In this document: positions 9,886-16,171 of the stretch, piece by piece
Layout: each line of letters starts with the position of its first letter
Numbering within the stretch: position 1 is the stretch's first letter
Source: LZORAL124-50-18 sp051208045
Lineage (GTDB): Bacteria; Pseudomonadota; Gammaproteobacteria; Pseudomonadales; Oleiphilaceae
NCBI GenBank assembly: GCA_051208045.1
Contig: JBPJFY010000001.1
Location: forward strand, 496,001 to 560,000
Length of the DNA: 64,000 nucleotides
Direction: 5' to 3'
Translations under genes and position numbers: made by a program
The notes under the pieces: model-generated
What the model saw: the letters and a program-made list of their open reading frames with translations, nothing else
What the model was told of the DNA's origin: nothing
Database searches by the model: none

Positions 9886-10095
9886 GCGATCCCGAGAATG
9901 AACGGTTTGTCGGAGAGAGCTGCCCTGATGGGATGATGGAAATAACAAAAATCAAAGGATGTAACTGCAGATAAACAACAATAATACGCAGTAGGAACCT
10001 GGCGCGTACCGGCCTGCCCAGACCGAACAAACGAGGCGGAAGGAACCGATCCCACTGCACGTAAAAAAATAAAGACTGGTGCAACCAGAATAGAC

Positions 10096-10143
10096 AAGCA
10101 CAGAGTTCAGCGAATTACCCACGCTCGGATTCTGTGCTTTTTT
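10096..10143 (+). terminator. intrinsic terminator, + strand
   Basis: AAGCACAGA (10096-10104) pairs perfectly with TCTGTGCTT (10131-10139). The stem continues inward with GU pairs and CGCG-type pairing, and is followed by a run of six T (10138-10143). The reverse strand has no T-run after the hairpin, so this does not terminate astE; it ends a + strand transcript that has no protein gene. Confidence 0.85.
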
Positions 10144-10167
10144 ATTGCTCCGTTTATGTCGATTGGC

Positions 10168-11229
10168 TCACCGCTGCCGACACACTTCCTTCAGCATTAA
10201 GCCTGCGCGCTGCCCTTTCGGTACGTGCCGGTTGGGAAACACGATATATTCTTCATTGGATTCGACACAGTAACGTCCCTCCGGGCTCGCCCAGATCTGT
10301 GTGCCATGAGGGTAGGCCGTGAAATTCCAGGCATCATCGGGGATAGCAAAGTCAAATCCCGTCCCTCCGTGCAGTATTTCATGGCACACTTCATACTGGG
10401 CTGGCTCTGGGGTGAGCGGTTCTGCCAACAACACCGGACGAAGCTCCAGAAGTCGCATCAATGCCTGTTGAAGTGGCCGCAAACCACGCAGATCATTTTC
10501 ACCAAACGGGTGCACTTTGCCCAACTCCAGCGTAAAGCTCTGCGCATCAAACTGTCGGGCGGTATGTGCCGAAAACGTGCTTGCGGGTGCATTCTGCAAC
10601 AACACAGCTTGAATATTGCCCGCGCGCAACAGGTCCATCTGGCTGTCGGGTACCTGCAAGCGCCCCGCTGCCATCCGGCTTTCAACAAATGGGTACAGGG
10701 CAAATTTCTCAATGTGAGAGGGACGGATGGCTGTGTGTAGATCATAGTGATAACAGGGGAGGGATCGGTCAATGAATTCCTCAACGCTCTGCTCGATAAC
10801 CGCTGCGCGCGCCGTTTCGGTGTCCGGTGGGAGAACGGCATGCTTGCCACAAAAAAGCCGATTGAGATTCTGGTCGATGAATCGCACCTGTTGTTGCATC
10901 GCGGCCACGTTGCCGAAAATCAGCAGGGTGCGGCAGGCGGGATGAATTTTCTGTTTGACGATGGCACCGAACAGGTCATTGATCAATTCTATCGGCGCGG
11001 TTTCATTGCCGTGAATACCGCAGGACAAAATGAGCTGATAGGGGGCATCCTGCTGTCGTTGTGGCGCGGGGGTGATTTCCAGGATACCGGTGTTTTTGGA
11101 GGTAATCGCTGTTTCACCCACAGAGAACTCAAACGGTGCTCGCTGGTCAGGCGGCGTGTTTCGCAGGTAGTGCAGATAATCCTGAGCGGGTTCGAACTGA
11201 GTGGAATCAAGCTGAGTGGGTTCAAACAT
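10168..11229 (-). CDS. astE: succinylglutamate desuccinylase
   Basis: 353-residue zinc carboxypeptidase-like enzyme that releases glutamate and succinate, the last AST step. Zinc ligands are visible in GIHGNETAPIE (His and Glu) and DLHTAIR (His). The motifs LELGKVHPFGENDLRGL and YIVFPNRHVPKGQRAGLML are AstE-typical. It is the last gene of the aotP-J-Q-M-astE run, starting 12 bases after aotM. In Pseudomonas the related gene aotO occupies a similar place in the aot operon, but this sequence reads as true AstE. As the astB operon lacks astE, this copy completes the pathway. Confidence 0.92.
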   Translation of the reverse strand: MFEPTQLDSTQFEPAQDYLHYLRNTPPDQRAPFEFSVGETAITSKNTGILEITPAPQRQQDAPYQLILSCGIHGNETAPIELINDLFGAIVKQKIHPACRTLLIFGNVAAMQQQVRFIDQNLNRLFCGKHAVLPPDTETARAAVIEQSVEEFIDRSLPCYHYDLHTAIRPSHIEKFALYPFVESRMAAGRLQVPDSQMDLLRAGNIQAVLLQNAPASTFSAHTARQFDAQSFTLELGKVHPFGENDLRGLRPLQQALMRLLELRPVLLAEPLTPEPAQYEVCHEILHGGTGFDFAIPDDAWNFTAYPHGTQIWASPEGRYCVESNEEYIVFPNRHVPKGQRAGLMLKEVCRQR

Positions 11230-11241
11230 AAGAGCGCCTGA

Positions 11242-11961
11242 TTAACCTTGTTGAGGTCGCAGGTGTGCGAGCAAATGGTTTTCCAGTTTTCTAAAGCCAA
11301 AAATAAGCAGAAACGTGATGCACAAGTAAATGGCTGCCACAAACAGAAAGGCGTCAAAGGGAGCGTAGTAACGCGCATAAATGTCCCGTGCGGCACCGGT
11401 CAGATCCACGATGGTCACTACGCTGGCGATGGAACTGGCATGCAGCATGAAAATCACTTCGTTGCTGTAGGCGGGCAGGGCGCGACGAAACGCACTGGGC
11501 AGGATTATGCGACGCATGGTGAGCCAGTAACCCATGCCATAGGCTTTTGCAGCTTCAATTTCCCCCCGGGGCGTCTGTTCAATAGCGCCGCGGATGATCT
11601 CTGTGGTGTAGGCGGCCGTGTTCAACGTGAATGCGATCAAAGCGGGGTAAAAGGGCTCTTTTAGAATGGGCCAGAATATCGAGTCCTGAATACCGTCAAT
11701 AAACAGAAATCCGTAGTAGATAATGTACAGTTGCACCAGCAGGGGCGTGCCCCGGAACACATAGGTATAGAGCCAGATGGGGCTGGACACATAGGTATTC
11801 TTTGAGTTTCGCCCAATCGCCAACGGAACGGCGAGCAGAAGACCCAGCACCAGGGAGAGAAATACCAGTTGGATGGTAACCACAAAACCGGCCCAATAAT
11901 GCGACAAGGTGGCCACGGTGAAAATGTCGTTGGCATTCAGCCAGGCTGTAATGGATTCCAT
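11242..11961 (-). CDS. aotM: arginine/ornithine ABC transporter permease
   Basis: 239-residue inner-membrane permease of the HisM/ArtM family of polar amino acid importers, with about five membrane segments. YAYGMGYWLTMRRIILPSAFRRALPAY is too long to be chance: it contains the cytoplasmic EAA loop (EAAKAYGM then ILPSAFRRALP) that contacts the ATPase. It would pair with the aotQ product as a heterodimer. It lies 10 bases after aotQ. Arginine/ornithine specificity is inferred from linkage to astE and an ArgR site; HisM-like specificity cannot be excluded. Confidence 0.9.
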   Translation of the reverse strand: MESITAWLNANDIFTVATLSHYWAGFVVTIQLVFLSLVLGLLLAVPLAIGRNSKNTYVSSPIWLYTYVFRGTPLLVQLYIIYYGFLFIDGIQDSIFWPILKEPFYPALIAFTLNTAAYTTEIIRGAIEQTPRGEIEAAKAYGMGYWLTMRRIILPSAFRRALPAYSNEVIFMLHASSIASVVTIVDLTGAARDIYARYYAPFDAFLFVAAIYLCITFLLIFGFRKLENHLLAHLRPQQG

Positions 11962-11971
11962 AGCGCTCTCC

Positions 11972-12673
11972 TTATTCCATAACCACGCCAGCGCTGTAGC
12001 GCTTTTTTAACAGTTTCAGTACCCACTCGGACACAATGGTCATGAGCAGGTAGCCCACCGCCACCGGTAGCAGGAAGGTAAAGGGTTCGTGGGTAGCTTT
12101 TGCGGCAGCAGAGGCGTGCCAGACCATGTCCTGTAGCCCCAGAATGGAGACCAGTGCGGTGGTTTTCAGCAGCACCAGCCAGTTGTTTCCGAGTCCCGGC
12201 AGGGCATGGCGCATCATCTGCGGAAACAGAATCCGGTGAAAGCGTTGCCAGGCAGTCATTCCGTAGGCTTTGCCGGCCTCGATCTGCCCCTTATCGACCG
12301 ATTGAAAGGCACCTCGGAAGGTTTCCCCCATGTAAGCGCCAAAGATGAAACCAATCGTAATCACACCAGCGACGAACTCGTTAATGTTGATGAAGTAGTC
12401 GATCTCGTACGTGGCGTACAACCAATCAGAAACATTGTTCATCATAATCTGTGCGCCGAAAAAAATGAGCAGCATGAGCACCAGGTCAGGCACACCGCGT
12501 ATCAGGGTGGTGTAGGTGGTCGCGACTCCCTGGGCTACTTTGTTCTGGGAGAGTTTTCCGGAGGCAGTGACCAACCCCAGCAGCACGGCAATGACGAGTG
12601 AAAGCAATGCGACCTCGATGGTCAGGATCGACCCCTTGAAAATAGACGGACCATACCCCTGTAAGTCAATCAT
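11972..12673 (-). CDS. aotQ: arginine/ornithine ABC transporter permease
   Basis: 233-residue HisQ/ArtQ-family permease. The N-terminus MIDLQGYGPSIFKGSILTI is very like Pseudomonas AotQ. The EAA loop is present (EAGKAYGMTAWQRF...ILFPQMMRHALPG). It has a high hydrophobic content with about five membrane helices. It lies between aotJ and aotM on the same strand, behind a strong stem-loop that probably lowers its expression relative to aotJ. Confidence 0.9.
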   Translation of the reverse strand: MIDLQGYGPSIFKGSILTIEVALLSLVIAVLLGLVTASGKLSQNKVAQGVATTYTTLIRGVPDLVLMLLIFFGAQIMMNNVSDWLYATYEIDYFININEFVAGVITIGFIFGAYMGETFRGAFQSVDKGQIEAGKAYGMTAWQRFHRILFPQMMRHALPGLGNNWLVLLKTTALVSILGLQDMVWHASAAAKATHEPFTFLLPVAVGYLLMTIVSEWVLKLLKKRYSAGVVME

Positions 12674-12730
12674 GTGCTGCTCGCTCTGGAAAGGTGGTAG
12701 ATGGGGCGGCCAATGAATGCGCCGCGGCGT

Positions 12731-12755
12731 CGGGAACCGGGGCTGCCGGTTCCCG
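12731..12755 (-). other. intercistronic stem-loop between aotJ and aotQ
   Basis: CGGGAACCGG (12731-12740) and CCGGTTCCCG (12746-12755) form a perfect 10-bp stem around a 5-base loop. There is no T-run. Such hairpins after a binding-protein gene commonly protect its 3' end and give higher binding-protein than permease levels. Confidence 0.75.
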
Positions 12756-12775
12756 CGAGGTGTTCACATCACCCC

Positions 12776-13534
12776 TTAGATTTTGATGTCGTACGCAAAG
12801 TACTTTTTCATAATGGTGTCGTAGGTACCATTATTCTTTAGTTTTTTCAGCGCAGCATTGAACTTGTCTGCCAGGTCTGTGTCTCGTTTGCGGAAGGCCA
12901 CACCTACGCCGTCACCGACTTGAATGTGTCCGCCGATGACTTGATAGTCGCTGTTGCTGAGCACGGTTTTTTCGCCCACCGGGAAGTCCAGGAACACCAG
13001 ATCCAATCGGCCGCCGGTGAGATCCAGAACCAGATCATCCGCGGTGGTGTAACGCTTTACTTCGACAGTATCATCAAAGTTGTCGGTCACGTAACCGTCC
13101 TGCAGGGTGCCGCGCTGTACGCCGACGACTTTGCCTTTCAGGTCCGCTTTGCTGGAGATATCCAGGCTGCCTTTGTCTTTTTTACCAAACCACGCGGAAG
13201 GCGTGTTGTAATAGCCTTCGGAGAACAGCACTTTCTGTGCACGTTCTTCTGTGATGGACATGGAAGACATAATGGCGTCATATTTACGAGCCAGCAAGCC
13301 GGGGATGATGCCGTCCCACGCCTGAACGATCCATTCGCACTCGGCACCGATTTCCTTGCAGACAGCGTTGCCCAGATCCACTTCGAATCCGGTGAACGTA
13401 CCGTCCGGATTTTTATACTCGAATGGCTCGTAAGGAATATCTACGGCGATTCGCACCTTTTTCCACTCTTTCGCTTGTAATCCGGAAGCCAGGATGGCCA
13501 GCACGCATCCAAATACGAGTAAGATTTTCTTCAT
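12776..13534 (-). CDS. aotJ: arginine/ornithine periplasmic binding protein
   Basis: 252-residue family 3 solute-binding protein with a Sec signal peptide (MKKILLVFGCVLAILASGLQA, cleavage after QAKE or close by). The first strands after the signal (VRIAVDIPYEPFEY and GFEVDLGNAVCKEIG) are the amino-acid-binding signature of AotJ/HisJ/ArgT. It would deliver arginine or ornithine to AotQM-P. Ribosome site CGGAG. The leader contains AAAAACAA immediately before that site, a match to the AANAANAA Hfq-Crc target motif, which suggests catabolite control. It lies second in the aotP-aotJ-aotQ-aotM-astE operon. Confidence 0.92.
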   Translation of the reverse strand: MKKILLVFGCVLAILASGLQAKEWKKVRIAVDIPYEPFEYKNPDGTFTGFEVDLGNAVCKEIGAECEWIVQAWDGIIPGLLARKYDAIMSSMSITEERAQKVLFSEGYYNTPSAWFGKKDKGSLDISSKADLKGKVVGVQRGTLQDGYVTDNFDDTVEVKRYTTADDLVLDLTGGRLDLVFLDFPVGEKTVLSNSDYQVIGGHIQVGDGVGVAFRKRDTDLADKFNAALKKLKNNGTYDTIMKKYFAYDIKI

Positions 13535-13565
13535 GTTTTGTCTCCGTTGGTTTTGTTTTTAACGT

Positions 13566-14336
13566 CTAGTATTTCGGTGCCAGAAACTGCTTCATCCGTT
13601 CTGACTCCGGATGGTTGAACACTTTTTGTGGATCGCCCTGTTCTTCGATGATCCCCTGGTGCAGAAACACCACTTTGTTGGACACATCCCGCGCAAAGCT
13701 CATTTCGTGTGTGACCACGACCATCGTACGGCCTTCGTCCGCGAGCTCGCGCATCACCTTCAGTACTTCGCCCACCAGCTCCGGGTCAAGTGCGGAGGTT
13801 GGTTCATCAAACAGCATGACCTCGGGCTCCATCGCCAGCGCGCGTGCAATCGCGGCACGTTGCTGCTGCCCGCCGGACATCTGCGAGGGGTAGTAATGCT
13901 TTCGGTGTTCAATGCCGACTTTGGCCAGCAGGTGGAGTGCTTTTTCCGTGGCTTCTTTTTTATCTACGCCCAGGACATTGATCGGCGCTTCGATGATGTT
14001 TTCCAGAATGGTCATGTGGGTCCACAGGTTAAAGCTCTGAAACACCATGGACAATCGGGCACGCATGCCTTCCACTTGTTTGATGTCTGCGGGTTGCAGG
14101 TCGCCCTGTTTGCTCTTTTTGAATTTGATCGGATCACCGTGCACAATGATTTCGCCGGCACTGGGTGTTTCCAGAAGATTGATGCAGCGTAAAAACGTAC
14201 TCTTTCCGGAACCTGAAGAACCAATCATGGAGATGACGTCGCCTTTTTGTGCTTCCAGGGAGACACCTTTCAATACTTCAGCCTGGCCAAATTTTTTATG
14301 TAAGTCCCTGACAATTAAGGGGGCGATTTCCGCCAT
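13566..14336 (-). CDS. aotP: arginine/ornithine ABC transporter ATPase
   Basis: 256-residue polar amino acid ABC ATPase. Walker A is GSSGSGKST (residues about 36-44), the Q-loop is MVFQSFNLW, the signature is MSGGQQQRAAIARAL, Walker B is VMLFDEPTSALDPELVGEV, and the switch His is in VVTHEMSFA. It is first in the operon, ahead of aotJ, whereas Pseudomonas places aotP near the end. CAGGAG precedes the ATG. Confidence 0.93.
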   Translation of the reverse strand: MAEIAPLIVRDLHKKFGQAEVLKGVSLEAQKGDVISMIGSSGSGKSTFLRCINLLETPSAGEIIVHGDPIKFKKSKQGDLQPADIKQVEGMRARLSMVFQSFNLWTHMTILENIIEAPINVLGVDKKEATEKALHLLAKVGIEHRKHYYPSQMSGGQQQRAAIARALAMEPEVMLFDEPTSALDPELVGEVLKVMRELADEGRTMVVVTHEMSFARDVSNKVVFLHQGIIEEQGDPQKVFNHPESERMKQFLAPKY

Positions 14337-14536
14337 GGAGCAATCTCCTGATTGTTTTAGACGTTTATGAGTATAGACGTTTCGCTTCGGAACGCCCGGT
14401 CTGGGGCGAGATTTCGAGCGGGTATTTCAGGTAGTCCTTTGTTATTTTTATTCCTTCGGCGCGTTGGCCGTTTCCCGGGATATAACGGGCGAGTTTCAAT
14501 TTTTATAAATATTTTGCCTGCGGGCAAGAGAAAGCG

Positions 14537-14573
14537 TTATAAAACGGTGACGCATTTTTTAATCCATGCGACA
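14537..14573 (-). promoter_or_regulatory. ArgR operator upstream of aotP
   Basis: On the reverse strand TGTCGC (14573-14568) is followed by N8 then AA (14559-14558), then N5, then CGTCAC (14552-14547), N8 and AA (14538-14537). This reproduces the tandem ArgR site described in Pseudomonas (TGTCGC-N8-AA-N5 repeated, period 21) with correct spacing. It is about 200 bases upstream of aotP in the 317-base divergent gap 14337-14653 shared with the WYL regulator. I see no other clear element in that gap. Confidence 0.7.
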
Positions 14574-14653
14574 GCCGCAAAGGGGGCTCGTGATGGACAT
14601 CTCATGCATATAACATCGTTGAATCGAAGCAGAAGGAGGCTCCGTAGAATCCC

Positions 14654-15607
14654 ATGAACCGTTTTGATCGGATTGTTACGCTGTTGATTTTACTGCAAAC
14701 CAAGCGGGTGTTGACTTCGCTTGAGCTGGCTGAACGCTTTGGGGTGACGCAGAGAACCATCTATCGGGATATCCGAACGCTGGAGGCGGCGGGGGTGCCC
14801 ATTTTGTCCGAGGCAGGCATCGGGTATTCGCTGGATAAGTCTTATCGGCTCCCGCCTGTCATGTTTTCTGAGTCAGAAGCGGTGGCCTTGCTGATTGCCG
14901 AACGGTTTGTGCGACAAAGTTCGGATGCGGTGACCCTGCCGGCGTTTCATCAAGCGCTGGCCAAAATCAAGGCCGTGTTGAATCCGGAGCAAAAGGAGCA
15001 TCTGGCCAGTCTGGAAGCACGCCTGGAGGTGTCCCTGCCAGCGCGCCAGTCAAACGGGTCCGACCCGTGGTTGGGGGAAGTGCAATACGCTGTGGCCAGA
15101 AACCGGGTTTTGGCGATTCAGTATGCCACACCGTTCAGAGATACTGCGGAGGAGCGTTTGGTTGAACCGATAGGCCTGTATCACTACAGCCAGCACTGGC
15201 ATTTAATCGGGTGGTGTCGCTTGCGGGGTGATTATCGCGACTTTCGGCTGGATCGAATTCGCGCGCTTCACATGACGGAAAGCCATTTCACCCGCTATGA
15301 ACGACAAGCTCTTCAAGAGTATCTGGCGGACATGCGTCGTCAGATGTCAGTCCATTTTGTGTCGGTTCGCTTTCATCCTCAGGTGGCCCGGTTCACGCAT
15401 GAGCAGCGGGTGGGGCATGGCTTTATCGAAGAGCGGGTGTTGCCGTCTGGATGGGTGGAGATGGATTTTCTGTCCCCTTCGCTCGAGTATCTGGGGCGCT
15501 GGCTGCTCGGGTACACCGATGCGGTTCACATCCTGTCGCCGGACGCACTTCACGACCAGATGCGGGTATTACTGAAGGAGTTATCAACCCGCTATGCGGG
15601 CTGCTGA
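14654..15607 (+). CDS. YafY-type HTH-WYL transcriptional regulator
   Basis: 317 residues. The N-terminal winged HTH (TSLELAERFGVTQRTIYRDIRTLEAAGV) is of the DeoR/HTH_11 type. A WYL domain follows from about residue 140, with GLYHYSQHWHLIGWCRLRGDYRDFRLDRI carrying the W-Y/H-L core in shorter pieces. The C-terminal part is the WCX extension. AAGGAGG lies 14 bases upstream of the ATG. Members often sense stress ligands and control a neighbour; here the neighbour is a GyrI-like protein 105 bases downstream, a common pairing. It is divergent from aotP. Confidence 0.88.
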   Translation: MNRFDRIVTLLILLQTKRVLTSLELAERFGVTQRTIYRDIRTLEAAGVPILSEAGIGYSLDKSYRLPPVMFSESEAVALLIAERFVRQSSDAVTLPAFHQALAKIKAVLNPEQKEHLASLEARLEVSLPARQSNGSDPWLGEVQYAVARNRVLAIQYATPFRDTAEERLVEPIGLYHYSQHWHLIGWCRLRGDYRDFRLDRIRALHMTESHFTRYERQALQEYLADMRRQMSVHFVSVRFHPQVARFTHEQRVGHGFIEERVLPSGWVEMDFLSPSLEYLGRWLLGYTDAVHILSPDALHDQMRVLLKELSTRYAGC

Positions 15608-15712
15608 CACAGGGTTGTCACTGGATGGAATTACAGTGAACGCGTCGAATGAAGCCAAGAGGGGCTTCAGGACATATGAACCTAAAAATATCAGGATAAA
15701 AGGAATCACACG

Positions 15713-16171
15713 ATGAATACCTCAACGTCTCAACCCATTCAGGCTGTTTCTACGCGCATCAAAACCACCATGGGCACCATGCTGAAAGACATCGGCACAT
15801 TGCCCGAGGAGTTGATGAGTGATCTGGAGACAAACCACATCAAAACCGCCGGCCCCATGATATTTGTGTATCGCAATTGTTCTTGTGACACCAACGCACC
15901 GTTTGATCTGGAAATCGCGCAGCCGGTAGCGCCCGGGCAATCCTATCAGGGTAAGTACGAAGCGTCCTGCCTGGAACCGTTTACCTATCTCGAGCGTCGG
16001 TTCTCGGGCAGCCTGGAAAAACTCGGCGCGGAGGGGTATGAGCCTTTCATTGCGGATATTCAGAAGGCCGGTTTCACCTTGAGTGACCAATGCCGTGAGG
16101 TGTATACGGCGTTTCAAGGGTACGACTCGGCAGACAATATCACTGAGATCCAGCTAGGCGTTATGGCTTAA
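15713..16171 (+). CDS. GyrI-like/effector-binding domain protein
   Basis: 152-residue cytoplasmic protein resembling the GyrI-like effector-binding domain found alone or behind AraC/MerR regulators. AGPMIFVYRN followed by a paired acidic and aromatic C-terminal half (EPFIADIQKAGFTLSDQCREVY) fits that fold. Ribosome site AAGGA at about 15700. It probably binds small hydrophobic or cationic ligands and works with the WYL regulator before it; this is inferred from gene pairing only. Its last 18 bases overlap the convergent GGDEF-EAL gene. Confidence 0.7.
   Translation: MNTSTSQPIQAVSTRIKTTMGTMLKDIGTLPEELMSDLETNHIKTAGPMIFVYRNCSCDTNAPFDLEIAQPVAPGQSYQGKYEASCLEPFTYLERRFSGSLEKLGAEGYEPFIADIQKAGFTLSDQCREVYTAFQGYDSADNITEIQLGVMA

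Larger units (their letters stand above)
9660..10143 (+). ncRNA. putative CrcZ-like Hfq/Crc-sequestering small RNA
   Basis: The 707-base gap 9461-10167 has no convincing gene. On the + strand it is unusually A-rich, and AANAANAA recurs at 9709, 9715, 9729, 9763, 9831, 9852, 9873, 9876, 9941, 9974 and 9977. This is the CA motif bound by Hfq-Crc and repeated in Pseudomonas CrcZ/CrcY/CrcX RNAs. A 7-bp hairpin lies near the proposed 5' end (9667-9673 with 9685-9691), a 5-bp hairpin at 10076-10088, and a strong + strand terminator at 10096-10143. A 65-codon frame from TTG 9777 has no ribosome site and biased Asn/Lys content, so I do not call it coding. The 5' end is a guess; no clean promoter was found. 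Confidence 0.55.

Noticed and set aside
9777..9974. 65-codon frame with Asn/Lys heptapeptide repeats
   Set aside because: TTG start, no ribosome site, and the repeats are better explained as A-rich RNA motifs.
10096..10143. Terminator of astE
   Set aside because: The T-run follows the hairpin only on the + strand, opposite to astE transcription.
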